From: Hofstenia miamia
Taxonomy: Eukaryota > Xenacoelomorpha > Acoela
Reading direction: 5' to 3'
Assembly (NCBI GenBank): GCA_004352715.1
Contig: SCFE01000053.1
Location: 1,861,795 to 1,925,794, forward strand
DNA: 64,000 bases
In this document: in pieces, positions 33,701 to 42,961 of the stretch
Position numbering within the stretch: position 1 is the stretch's first letter
Layout: each line of letters begins with the position of its first letter
The notes under the pieces: generated by a model
Seen by the model: the letters and a program-made list of their open reading frames with translations, nothing else
Databases searched by the model: none
Told to the model about the DNA's origin: nothing
Made by a program: the position numbers and the translations under genes

Positions 33701-36700
33701 ATTTAATTGAAGGTACTATATAATTTAAAAGCAGAGTAAAATATTCTAAAAAATGGCACCAATTGTATTATCGATCAACAATTACGACCGATCAATTGGC
33801 CCTGGTCGGACTGCTTGTTTGACCCAAACAGTATCCGTACAACCCTGATCGGTTTATATATGTATTATACCATTAAGTTGGAAGTGGAACACTGTTTCAC
33901 CTTTGGTTTAGTGGAGTATATTTTGTTTGACATAGGTTTCTTGCTGTACCTATCCAAATGTACCTTTATTTTTTAATACGTAGTGAACTCATTAATATTT
34001 TTCAAACTAATAAACTTTTTGTATAGATTTCTTCCTGTAAGTTTTGTATATCATTTCATTATATCCTGTGATTCATTCTGTCTGTAATTGTGTCGTTGGT
34101 AAGTTTGTTGGTTATATACATGCGTAACAATTCATAAAAAATATGCCTAATCTTTAATAATTACAATTTTCCATCTTTTAGCAACGCAATAAGTAACACA
34201 GATACGTTTTGTTCAACAGTAAGTAAATGGGAAATTTTTGAATTCAATTAGTAAAATGAATTGTTTCACATTCCAACATGAATTAATGGAATCTTACACA
34301 ATATTTTAGATGTTTTTCAAATTTGAACACTGTCCTTTGATTTGGTCAGTAAAAACGTCTCCAAGATTGTGTTCAGACGTTTTTATTTGAGACCATATTT
34401 TTTTCTTTAAGAACAGTATTCTTGGAAGCAGTAGATTTTTGTCTTTGTGAAATAGGATTTTCAACTAAATTCATTGCACTAGCTGTCTATTTCACTAATA
34501 ATAATTATTATTATTATTGTTAGGCAACCCTTATTAGGCATAGATAATAAACTCAGCGCATGGTCAAATTACTTTTAAAACTGCACTTTAATTAATATTG
34601 CATATTTAATTAGTTTTGTAAATATTTTTGACATGTGTTAGTTTTTATATACATTTAAGCAATAAATTTGCTTGACTATTATTATTATTATTATTATTAT
34701 CCTTGCATCTCACAGCTTAATGCTGGTATCCCTCTCAGCTCGGGGAACTCACCAGTTCCCAGGGAGTCTGAGAGCTTTCCTCAGGACTCTACCTGTTCCT
34801 AACAATGCTGCCTTCTGTCCAACTGCTCCTTCCCACTTTTATACTCCCCACTCCTCCAAGTATCTCTTATGCTTCTTACTCACTGCTCCTAGTGCTCCCA
34901 CAACTACCGGGACTACTTCAACTTTCTTTAACTTCCACAGCCTTTCTATTTCCTCTGCCAACGCCCTGTACTTGTCTATCTTCTCTTTTTCCTTGCTTTC
35001 TACATTTCTGTCCTTTGGTACTGCTATGTCTATCACTGTTCCTAATATTTTCTCTTTGTCTACAACTACTATCTCTGGCCTCCATGCTTCTATCACTTTG
35101 CTCGTCTGTATGTTGAAGTCCCACGGTATCTTAACCTTTTCATTCTCTATGACTCCCTGCGGCTTGTGCTCATACCACTTGTCTCCTGTGTCTAACCAAT
35201 GCTGCCTCCTCAAGCTCCAATGTACCATTCGTCCCACCTTGTTATGCCTGAATTTATACTCATTCTGCGCCAACTTCTCACACCCTGCTATCAGATGATC
35301 TACTGTCTCCGCCTCTTTCTTACATAACCTACACTTATCACTTACTACCATTCTTCTGTCTACATGCTTCTTCCCCCAGTTTGTTCTTATTGCTTGCTCC
35401 TGTGCTGCCATTATAAGTGCTTCTGTTACTTTTTTTAGTCCTGCTTTCTTTAACCACTTGTTGCTCTCTTCTCTGTCATACATTTCTGTGTTCCTCCAGT
35501 ATTCTCCATGCATTGCCTTCTGCCTATACCTTGTTTGTCTCTCTGATTCCATCCTACTCTGGTATACCTTCTTTCCTTCACTCTTGGTTCTTATCTTCCT
35601 TAGCTCCTTAGTGACCTCTAGTAGGGATCCTCTAGGTTGCTCTTACATATTCCTTTGGCCCTAGTGCTTCTCCTTCTACAGTTTCCTCCACACTTAGCAG
35701 CCCTTTCCCTCCCTTATGCCTTGCCATGTACAGCCTATCTACATCTCCATGTAAGTTGAATGCTCTCTCTGCTGCTAGTATCTTCCTTGTCTTCCTGTCT
35801 AATTACCTCAGTTCATTCTTGTTCCACCTAACTATTCCTGCCGAATATCTCAACACTGGTATCGCCCATGTATTAATTGCCTTTATACTATTCTGCCCAT
35901 TTAATGCTGACTTCTGTAGTACTTTCCTTATTCTCCTCTTGTATTCTTTTCTTAACCTCATCTTCATTTCCTCATTCTCAGTTCTTATCTTCTCTATCAC
36001 CTCAGTGACCTCTTATTCCTCTCCCACTATCATCCACTCTGGGCACCCACTCACCACAAACTCCTCCAATGCTACTGCTAGTCTCTCATGAACACTTGTG
36101 AACTTCTTCAGCCAATACCCATGTACCTCATCTCTGTCTGGCGCCTTCCAATTCTTCATCTTCTTTAGAGCCTTCTTCAGCTTTGCAGTTGTGATTACTT
36201 CTTCTTCTTCTTGTCTGAACTCCCCATATATTCTGCCAGAACCTTACTGCATCCTCGCCTACTCTAGCTGTAGCCTTTTCTCTTGCATCTAGTTATTTGT
36301 AGAATCTTCCTTCTTGGGCCTCAAACTTCATATTGTCGCTTGCTTGCTTTGCTCTTCTCTTGCAGTTTCTATTGTCTTCCTTTTGCTTATCCTGCACCGC
36401 CTTACTTGTCCTGATCTTCCCTATTTGCTGCCTAATCTTTTGCCACTTTATTCTCAATTCTTCTTTCCCATGCTGGCTTTCTGTCTCCCTTATCTTCTTG
36501 TCCCTTTTCTTCATGCCCATGCCTACATTCTTCAGCAATTCCCATGCGCCTGCATACACTAAGCTATTTATTTCTGTGACACTCCTAGCATCTATCCTCT
36601 CCAACACTTTACCTTTGCTGTCTCTACTGCTAGCTTGCTTTTCTTAACTCCTCTTGGAACTGGCAACCTAGTTCTCTCACCTATTTCTTCCTTCATCTTT

Positions 36701-37398
36701 TCCTTGATTGCTGCTTACTTCTGCGTCCACTGGTTCTGCTGCTTCCGCCACTTCTGCCTCAACATCTATCACTTCATCTTCCCTTTGCTTTGCCTGTTCA
36801 ACTTTCTTTTTCCCTTTTTTCCCTTAGCTCTCATCCAACTGAAACTTTCGCACTTGTCCTGCAAGCCTCTGCTCTATAACTTCTAATCCTGTTCCTACCT
36901 TCCTCAATTCTTCAAACATTCTCTTCCTGTAACCCCTCTCATCTGGCCTGCTTCTTCTGTAACACTCCAATGCTGTCCTGTTCTGCTCATCTGTCCATTT
37001 CTGCCGTTGTCCATTGGTCTGTGTGGATCCTATACTGCTACTTCTCGAGTCCACGCTCCCGATTGTGGAGTCCGCCTGTTGTCCGGAGATTCTTAGCACC
37101 CTCTGACCATTGAAGGCCTGTCGGGGACTGAGGGCCTTTGCTCTTTCATGACTTCTCATCAGTGATTAGTATTGTTTGATTTTGGACTCACATTGTCCTA
37201 GGAAGTTTATAACCAAGGCTTAAGATACCTTCCTGCCCTATGAGCTTTCATTTTGGACTGCCCTTGTCCTAGGAAGTTGCCAACCAAGGCTTTAGAGTGC
37301 TTCCTACCCTGTGAGCTAAGTCATCCAGTTTTGTAACCACGATCACAGTTTCTTAACCTCAGCTTACCAATCTGCGTCTTTACCAAGTTATTATTACC

Positions 37399-37451
<53 letters not shown>

Positions 37452-38802
37452 AAACAATATACATTAGGGGGCGGTAATACACTTCATGCATTCGAAACAT
37501 ACATCCAACATTGAGCATCTACACAATCATTCACACAAACATTGATAATATTATTATATATTGTACATATTAATTTGTAGTTATTTATTTGTTTATATTT
37601 TATTTTTCTTTTGTCATGTGTTAGTTTGTAGAAATTTGTATACATTGAGCAATAAATTTGCTTTGACTCTTATTATTATTATTATTACTATTATAATGGC
37701 GCTGAATAACTGATTTTCGGGAATTTTTTGTGTATTCAGCGCGCTCTCCATAGTATTCAGCGCCCTTTGCATTATTTGACTTCAGTTTTTATTCGATTTG
37801 AATCAAACTTCGTGTGTAGCATTATGCAATGTTTCAAATTTGCCTTATGTTTGAGCAAGATAGGGACATTAGTTTAGGAGATAGGGACTTCCAAATTTTG
37901 GCAAAATGAACTATCATAAGGGCGCTGAATCCATACTAAATTGAAATATTATGATGGCGCTAAATATAACTAAGGGTCTATTATAGGGGCGCTTAATATT
38001 TTATTGTAATTTTTTCTGGAATATTGGTATATCTAATTGTTAAGTGATAAAGTAGATCTACACATTTGAACCATTTTTTCCACACTTAGTTTGGTTCTTG
38101 AAGTAGTAATTTTCCCCAGCCGTTCTTAGCAAAATCAGCTCTTGGATTTGTTTAAAATAACATGAAAAGCACTTTCTAGATGTAAAATAAAGCTTAGAAC
38201 AGGATAAAAGCAGTCAGAAGTCGATCTGAGCATTATTCGCTGTACAACCAACATTTTCGCAATGTCGTAGTCCTAATAAAATTTTTTTGAGGGAAAGACC
38301 TTTAATAAAACGTTGATTGTGCAGCTACTAGTGCTCGGATCGACTTCGGACCACTTTTATTCTCTTCTAAATTACATTTTACATCTAGAATAAATTTTTG
38401 AACTTATTCAACGCAAATACTAATTCAAAACTGATTGATTAACGTTCTACATTATCCTGTCCGTACAAATAGTTCATGTTCGTATCGACTAGATTTCATC
38501 TAAAAACAAGTGTAAAATTTAATGTAGAAGCGAATAAAACTAGTTTGAAGTCAATCCGAAAATTATTAGTTAAGCAATTAGCAATCTAAGTTTTCGCAAG
38601 GGCGTGCCCCCTAAAAAACTTTTTTTTAAAAACTCAAGATATAAATTTATTCAGAAAATAAATTTAGTACGGATGTAACTTATTGCTAAATCTACTTCAT
38701 ATGTATCAAAAAAGATCAGTCGTTTTCAAAAAAATTTTTGCTTAATAATAGTAATAGTATTAAACGCCATTATAATAATCAGGCAAAAATATTAAGCGCC
38801 AT

Positions 38803-38838
<36 letters not shown>

Positions 38839-41800
38839 TTTCATTGCTCCACTGTTGAAGGTTAGAGAATTCTGATGTGATACAATGCTGGTCCTTATAA
38901 ATAGTCTTGTGGGTTACTAAGTCATCAGCGTACTTTTGGAGGTAACTCTGCGAGTTGTCAGGTTGAAGGTCTTATATATAAGGCAAATGAATGAAAAAAT
39001 CACCGGAAATATTTTTCTATCCTTGAAGCTTGTGATTTTGTGCATTGGGATGACAAGTGCTACAGTGGTTGATGATTTCTGCTTATGGTCAAATTGGCTG
39101 CGGGTGTAGACAACAAGTTAATTGGTCGAATTCGAGTTAGAGATGGTGGCGAAGTTATTGGTATTGGGCAGACAAAGGCCCATTTTTCATTTATTGGGGA
39201 AAGTGCGCAGTAAAATACTAATGTTAGTTATGGGCACAGTAGGATCTGCTAAGAGTACTGATGCTGCCTTATACAGACTATTTGGGTTGCTATCCTCATC
39301 TGTAGCTTTGTTAATATGAAAATGTTCAAAAAATTAGTATGCTTTGTATGAATCGATGAGCGAACATCGGTTATGGAGATTGAAATCCAACAAACTGTGT
39401 ATGGTAACATGCGGCTTGACCCATGTAAGTTACTGAGGCAAATTCTCTGGCTATTTCCGTTAAACCGGTTTGCATATTGCATATCAGGAAAATTACCAGA
39501 AACGGGGAAAGCCTTTTGGCCTTGCGTGAATCTCGAATATCATTAATCGCTTGCCATAATTTGTCAGCTTTTTTACAGCGTTTGACCCAACTGAGCTTAG
39601 CTTTCCTGATTGCAATGTCTAGTTTTTCATCGTAGTGTTTAAACATCATTTTATTGACACCGTACTTGAATCGTCTCTTGATGGAGAGATCCTTGATTGT
39701 GGAAGATATCCAGGCAGGATAATTCTCGTTGAATGCTATCAAGCGCATGAAAATCGTAGAAATAGATTTGTTGATAATTCTATAGAAATATTCGAGTTTA
39801 TCATTAATGTCTTCTATTCGATACATGGAAACGAAATTTTTATTGGCTATTAACAAAGCTATCGATGTAGATTTTCCTAGTCGGAAGTTTTGTGGGGAGG
39901 AGATTTGGTCTCATGATTGGGGTAGGTGAATCTAGCACACAAACAGCATACTTGTTGGCACCAAACGTTGGCAATTAACATTTACGAATATTGTTTGAAA
40001 TATGAATGTGATCAATTGCAGCAGTTCTTTGTGTAGGACAATTCAACCCTTTAAACATGTCTATTGATCTATAAATTGAAGAGGTGAGAACGTACGAATG
40101 ATTGATTAAAATCAACTCATAGAATGACAGCGTAGTCAGGATTAGTGAGCAAATGATCATAAATTTTGTTAATGATATAGTCTGCAGTAAAATTGTTGAC
40201 AGCAACTGAAAGTCAGTGTGGGATTTAGACGCATACAAATAAGTACCCATGTTACGCTTGATCTACTTTGACTGCTTCAATCTCCTGAGATTTTTTTGTT
40301 ACTCTAAATGGCGATGGGGTCCCAAACATTCGTGCAGACAAACGCATGTACCTCCAACTTCTCTATTATAGCGATCTTCACGGAGAGCAATGACTTATTT
40401 GTTATCGTGTTTTTCTGAATGAATCCAGCTTTCACAAACAGCAATTAAATGAGGGGACGTTTCAGAGCAGAGCAGTTTAATGTGATTGAGTTTTATAGCA
40501 ATGGGCATCGGCCAATCTAACCGTACCCTTAAGAAAAAATGCGTTTAGATTTGGAAAGGGTATTCGCGTTCAATTTTAGTTAACCTGCAATGTTTACATC
40601 AAAATCCAAAGAATATGTTTTCTAAATTCTTGGGTGGATTGAATTCGGGTCCTATTACGCAGTATTCGGCAGATCTTCCTCTTCAATATCATTTTAAGTC
40701 AGAGCATATCAGAATGACAATTGATTTTGTTGTCAATTTCTTTCAAATATCAATATTATCATTTTATGTGCAAAAACGTAATCATTCAAATTATTATTGA
40801 GTCTTCGAAAAACAGGATTGTTTTGAAAATAATGCGGAGCCTTGCTAGAATCCCACACAACTCAACAAGCTTCTCAAAGCAACAGAGTTATTGCAGTCTG
40901 GTAGTTAGTTTGAAGACTTTAAGGTTTTTGGCAATTATCACTGCTAATTTATAGGATTTTTAGATAAATTTCCTTTGCTTATATATGCTCAAACCGACAT
41001 CTTTTCAAAACTGAAATCATTCGTAGTAATTGCATGTTAATTGTAATTCTGCAGTGCGTTTTTTATTTCAAAATACCTTCATTTGCGTTTTCTATTGAAT
41101 TTTTTAGAATTAAAAATGAAACAACAGCGATAATAATTTCCTATGTATATGTATTCTTCATACATTTTCCCAATTGCTACGAAAGTCTTCAAAAATTGGG
41201 CTTTCGAAACCAGTGAAATTTCAAAGCAAACTTTGAAACAGTTTCAAATCCAAATTTCAAATCAAACTTAAATCTCTACTGCAGCCTTTGGTTTTTGAAA
41301 TGACAGTAAAACTATTAATATAGATTGGATTAAATAACATAGCGCCCACTTCAAATTCTAATATAGCGAAAAAATTTACATGTTTGTATTATTCGGACTT
41401 GTCAACGAGCTGAGCTTCTAACGAGCCGAGCCGTGATTGAGCACAATATTTGATATACAACGAGCTTAAAACGAGCCTATTTTAGGCAAAGCAAGTTTAT
41501 AGTTCTGCTTGTTAATTTGATTATGGAGATTTTTCTTAATTTTTGCAGTCAGTATGCCTTTCCTATAATCATATTTAAGAAATGTTTATTAGATAATAGG
41601 AAGAGCTATGTAAAAAATTCTTTGATCGCAATATTTTTAAAAAAAACCGAGCTAAAACGAGCCTAACTCAAAGATTTTATGTTGCGAGCCGAGCCGAGCT
41701 TGGAAATGTCGGCTCGTTGACAAGTCTGGTATTATTTCATCTTTAAAAATTTTGTAGAATTTCTCAAATAGTTGTTTTAAACTAAATTTATTTAAAAAAT

Positions 41801-42235
41801 GCTGTTGTAGTAAATTTTCGATATTATGTCTTTCTAGACTGAAAGTTATGTCAAGTTTTGTATGTCGTCACTACTAATGTTTACATTATCATATATCATC
41901 AAATAAATTTAGCTATTCTTCCGCGAGATCCGCCTCTTAGAAAATGGAATTACGACATTTTCGGCTGCTTTAATGACCTTTCAACTTGTCTTCTAACTTA
42001 TTTCTGTCCTTACATTACAATGTTCATAATTGGAGACCGTATTGGAGCAAAATCTTTGGGTGTTGCCAGTGCAATATTTTTTTTCCTATTTCAATTCTGT
42101 ATTTGTACGATTAGAGGCTACAGAGCTGAAGCAGACGTTAATGTGGTACCTGCATCAATGCTGAACATCATGCAAATAATGACGGGATTCCTTTTTTTCT
42201 TTTACGTTATGTCACGAATTCTGCTCAGAATGAAA
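27683..42235 (+). CDS. PLAC8/cornifelin-like small membrane-associated protein (2 exons seen)
   Basis: Exon 1 (27683-27767) starts at an ATG and gives 28 codons with the proline motif APPPYEVAV, a PPxY ligand for WW domains. Exon 2 (41913-42235, acceptor at 41911-41912, donor GTAAGT at 42236) completes the split alanine codon in phase. It reads PRDPPLRKWNYDIFGCFNDL, then STCLLTYFCPYITMF. This matches the start of the PLAC8 domain (Trp, a C-F-x-D motif, then Cys-Pro), but the usual CPC is CPY here. Two hydrophobic segments follow (about ASAIFFFLFQFCIC and NIMQIMTGFLFFFYVM). The final exon is not established. The 14-kb intron is filled with transposons. Family assignment is moderate, and the pairing of the two exons is inferred from phase and strand. 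Confidence 0.6.
28475..29150 (-). pseudogene. LINE reverse-transcriptase fragment
   Basis: On the minus strand, 29150-28860 gives NAKNYRPICITHPFSKLFEK followed by HKQFGFRNGHSTQDA. Then 28843-28475 gives FLENRQQRVILNGKNQ, RGVPQGTVLGHILFAIYVND and TYQYADHTCLI, where the second Asp of YADD is His. The motif order is fingers to palm of a CR1/L2-like LINE. A frameshift separates the halves. The catalytic change and the truncation make it inactive. Confidence 0.8.
29216..30377 (+). mobile_element. LINE copy A: esterase fragment, 2A-like motif, endonuclease
   Basis: A CR1/L2-type element. About 29390-29660 is a piece of an ORF1 esterase (SGNH-type) domain, recognisable by similarity to copy B. At 29715-29741 the frame reads GDIKLNPGP, a 2A-like motif with Lys in place of Glu. 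The APE endonuclease follows (YINARSL, AEPWLNDD, GRGGGLMIIV, then after a frameshift FGDFNINYF and SFSDHDL). The copy ends abruptly at about 30377, where copy B begins. One frameshift (about 30080) and a premature stop (30329-30331) are visible. Confidence 0.8.
30348..30896 (+). pseudogene. LINE ORF1 esterase (SGNH hydrolase-like) fragment
   Basis: An open frame of 182 codons without the N-terminal half. Residues about 20-130 resemble the second half of an SGNH/GDSL esterase, as in ORF1 of CR1 and L2 LINEs, ending with the DGIHLSRKG block that supplies the catalytic Asp and His. The nucleophilic serine block is missing from this copy. The first residues come from copy A endonuclease sequence read in another frame, so the true element starts near 30378. 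Confidence 0.75.
30378..32890 (+). mobile_element. LINE copy B: esterase ORF1, 2A-like motif, endonuclease, partial RT
   Basis: Head to tail with copy A and of the same or a close family. ORF1 remnant 30348-30896: an SGNH-type esterase with INTGLIDSLNN and, near its end, AKDGIHLSRKGLS, which carries the catalytic Asp/His block. ORF2 is open from 31092 to 32198 and starts with RLIISGDIESNPGP. RT is decayed from 32200 on: SNRKQRVKID-like sequence, then QVTVLGPILFALYVNDI and YQYPDDNCTL, with YADD changed to YPDD. The finger region appears mostly lost. Confidence 0.85.
31092..32198 (+). CDS. LINE ORF2 N-terminus: 2A-like peptide plus APE endonuclease
   Basis: The frame is open for 368 codons from just after a stop at 31089. 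The 2A-like GDIESNPGP lies at 31125-31151, then an apurinic-type endonuclease at about 31200-31860: YMNARSLIANRN, FTETWLNDSD, GGGLIILIPK, NILGDFNSNY and FESFSDHNL. These are the Asn, Glu, Asp/Asn and Asp-His catalytic blocks, all conserved. It nicks target DNA to prime reverse transcription. The frame ends in the linker before RT, which is decayed downstream, so the protein is truncated. No ATG precedes the 2A motif in frame. Confidence 0.8.
   Translation, partial: NPFLKFRLIISGDIESNPGPTISENRINDVLNKFKANFKIIYMNARSLIANRNEFLQMVYKIGNNAIFVFTETWLNDSDSLKTLYNSNSSYFDIYFKNRSELGGGLIILIPKFLKSKRRNLELNHEIFETMWIELESFSNSYNNELINICYNPNKNFISEFYNHKIEEIEYGILENKFVNILGDFNSNYLNSVESKRIDHICDIFGFQTINKTNPTRFSNLIDYFLSDSCNKYKTYMFESFSDHNLCVYVSNHKFGTKTRKVVYSRDFNNFNDKKFIDLLKNICFNLIYTFNDADSMLKFITREITKALNQVAPLQTKLINTKLRPVINQPRDSDLIKEQIIKKINSLNLRNRIPSILIGIIMSKLSN
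32890..34640. other. Unassigned AT-rich sequence after LINE copy B
   Basis: No coding motif recognised. Around 33540-33620 there is simple internal repetition of GGATTGGA/CCAATT-type words. Part of this may be LINE 3' UTR. Confidence 0.35.
34640..34701 (+). mobile_element. LINE 3' tail with AATAAA and (ATT)n
   Basis: The sequence GCAATAAATTTGCTTGAC runs straight into (TATT/ATT)n. Nearly the same tail recurs at 37612-37688. AATAAA followed by a trinucleotide tail is the 3' end of a CR1/L2-type LINE on the + strand. The microsatellite is also the insertion point of the RLE element that follows. Confidence 0.6.
34839..35552 (-). CDS. Zinc finger plus restriction-like endonuclease of RLE retrotransposon
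   Basis: An open frame of 237 codons forms the C-terminal part of the retrotransposon protein. It holds a CCHC finger, CRLCKKEAETVDHLIAGC (CX2CX8HX4C), then RHNKVGRMVHW, as in R2-type proteins. A nuclease block follows: WRPEIVVVD, VIDIAVP and a lysine-rich KEKEKIDKYRALAEE. The family usually has PD where this copy has PE, so the active site may be altered. The frame ends at a natural stop at 34839. Continuous coding after the rest of the gene has decayed may simply reflect recent insertion. Confidence 0.75.
   Translation of the reverse strand: MESERQTRYRQKAMHGEYWRNTEMYDREESNKWLKKAGLKKVTEALIMAAQEQAIRTNWGKKHVDRRMVVSDKCRLCKKEAETVDHLIAGCEKLAQNEYKFRHNKVGRMVHWSLRRQHWLDTGDKWYEHKPQGVIENEKVKIPWDFNIQTSKVIEAWRPEIVVVDKEKILGTVIDIAVPKDRNVESKEKEKIDKYRALAEEIERLWKLKKVEVVPVVVGALGAVSKKHKRYLEEWGV
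35803..37159 (-). pseudogene. RLE retrotransposon N-terminal, pre-RT and thumb remnants
   Basis: Several broken frames belong to one protein. 37159-36824: a Myb-like stretch (KWTDEQNRTALECYRRS, then RGYRKRMFEELRKVG). 36607-36293: a basic helical region. About 36250-36010: EEEEVITTAKLKKALKKMK and KAPDRDEVHGYWLKKFTSVH, the segment just before RT. 36000-35803: SALNGQNSIKAINTWAIPVL and RYSAGIVRWNKNEL, the thumb. The jump from CPEWMIVGEE to EVTEVIEKIRTENEE at about 36015 skips all RT motifs, including the catalytic YADD. Stops and frameshifts also occur elsewhere. Confidence 0.75.
37180..37321 (-). repeat. 71-bp tandem repeat, two copies, in the RLE 5' leader
   Basis: Two adjacent diverged copies (37180-37250 and 37251-37321), each with TTGTCCTAGGAAGTT and AACCAAGGCTT. 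Their place upstream of the first frame suggests repeated promoter or leader units of the retrotransposon. Confidence 0.75.
37388..37451. repeat. (TTA)n microsatellite at the 5' border of the RLE element
   Basis: A run of TTA with one ACC interruption near 37396. With the matching run at 34672-34701 it brackets the RLE element. Confidence 0.9.
37452..37690 (+). mobile_element. LINE 3' end with AATAAA and ATT tail
   Basis: The last 80 bp (CATGTGTTAG at about 37615 to ATT at 37688) repeat the tail at 34640-34701. They include GAGCAATAAATTTGC and a trinucleotide tail. The upstream part is AT-rich 3' UTR-like sequence. Confidence 0.6.
37691..38807. mobile_element. 1.1-kb TIR element of unknown family between TTA/TAA repeats
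   Basis: The left end TTATAATGGCGCT (37691-37703) is inverted at the right end (AGCGCCATTATAA, 38795-38807). The end motif recurs internally: about 37951-37965 (ATTATGATGGCGCT), 37981-37995 (TTATAGGGGCGCT) and inverted at 38764-38777 (ACGCCATTATAA). Trinucleotide repeats flank both ends, so the target may be TTA or TTATAA. No frame is visible. The repeated GGCGCT end-like motifs suggest multiple transposase binding sites. I do not recognise the family. Confidence 0.6.
38808..38839. repeat. (AAT)n microsatellite
   Basis: An uninterrupted TAA/AAT run adjoining the right end of the TIR element. Confidence 0.9.
38880..40570 (-). mobile_element. Decayed LINE: endonuclease, linker and start of RT
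   Basis: Minus strand, from high to low coordinate. Endonuclease at 40500-40300: HIKLLCSETSPHLIAVCESW, where VCESW is the catalytic Glu box. Its C-terminal block is at 40120-39990 (FKGLNCPTQRTAAIDHIHIS). The linker is at 39856-39371 (NYPAWISSTIKDLSIKRRFK, then KADKLWQAINDIRDSRKAKR). The RT start near 39200-39090 has KWAFVCPIP and TRIRPINLL. Stops and frameshifts separate most pieces. This is another APE-type LINE, different in sequence from those at 29-33 kb. Confidence 0.7.
41394..41728. mobile_element. hAT MITE (335 bp) with perfect 8-bp TSD
   Basis: Exact octamers GTATTATT flank the element (41386-41393 and 41729-41736). The ends are inverted repeats, GACTTGTCAACGAGC near both termini. 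The subterminal GAGCCGAGC/GCTCGGCTCG words repeat in inverted orientation, including AACGAGCC motifs at several places inside. There is no coding frame. The structure and duplication length are those of a non-autonomous hAT element. It lies 184 bp upstream of the second exon of the PLAC8-like gene. Confidence 0.88.
41913..42235 (+). CDS. Second exon of the PLAC8-like gene
   Basis: Bounded by acceptor AATTTAG and donor GTAAGT. The 107 codons include the WNYDIFGCFNDL and TYFCPYI blocks and two hydrophobic stretches, predicted membrane segments. After the donor the frame runs on into intron-like sequence to 42340. No downstream exon was confirmed; PLAC8 proteins usually have a second cysteine-rich half, which would lie further right or be absent. 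Confidence 0.6.
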
Positions 42236-42488
42236 GTAAGTCATTTCACCCATATATTTTTTAGTCTTTGTATTGATTTGAAGGAAGCTTTCAGGCATTT
42301 CTATTTCTGTTTTTATGCAGGTAAGCTAGTAACATTTTAATTTTAGAATTGTCTTTAGTTTTCCGCTTTAGCGAGAGGGAAATGAAATGCATAGTTAAGA
42401 TATTTTTAGTGCAAATTTTTTATATATTCAGTACATAATTAGCTTCATATAATAGAAAAAGCAATTACAATGTTACGAAGCCATGGGT

Positions 42489-42543
<55 letters not shown>
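42489..42543. repeat. (TA)n microsatellite
   Basis: An interrupted TA repeat in the sequence after the PLAC8-like exon 2. A second TA run (42942-42961) borders the next N-gap. Confidence 0.9.
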
Positions 42544-42961
42544 GTCGAAATTCTTATATGTCGCTACGTACACTTTGAGAAATTTATATATGCCGCTAAT
42601 TAAAAATTGTGGTTGAAGAAATGTAATGGTATTATAATTATCAAGCCCGCATTGGTGTCAATGAATGCAAGGACTACTTTCAGAAACTGTTTTAGAACAA
42701 TTATCACTTTTCGTGAAAATGCCGTTCTATGAATAGCTTTATAATTACATAATAATTTATTTGTTAATTCAGCCTGAAGTTGGCAAGCAATGACCATATT
42801 ATACAGAAATAGTTAGAATTTTAGTAAATATAGCTATTTACAAGCATCTATAGTCATACAACATTTTTTCAGAGGAATTCTACTCATTTTTTTCATGTGG
42901 CATTATGTACGCTTTTTAAGCATTGTGTAGGTACATAGCGATATATATATATATATATATA

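Larger units (their letters stand above)
34702..37387 (-). mobile_element. Internally deleted RLE-type non-LTR retrotransposon in a TTA microsatellite
   Basis: A markedly less AT-rich block on the minus strand, with (ATT)n at both borders. From the 5' end (37387): a 5' leader with two 71-bp repeats; an N-terminal frame at about 37159-36824 with QKWTDEQNRTALECYRRSR; a middle frame at 36607-36293; a pre-RT block (KKMKNWKAPDRDEVHGYWLK, about 36185-36126); a thumb (36000-35803); and a zinc finger plus restriction-like endonuclease (35552-34839). The RT core between KNWKAPD and the thumb is absent, so the element cannot encode polymerase. The architecture is that of R2/R4/NeSL-like LINEs. Confidence 0.8.

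Noticed and set aside
34672-36886. Several + strand open frames rich in Leu, Ser and Phe
   Set aside because: They are antisense to the RLE retrotransposon; the minus strand carries the recognisable zinc finger and nuclease motifs.
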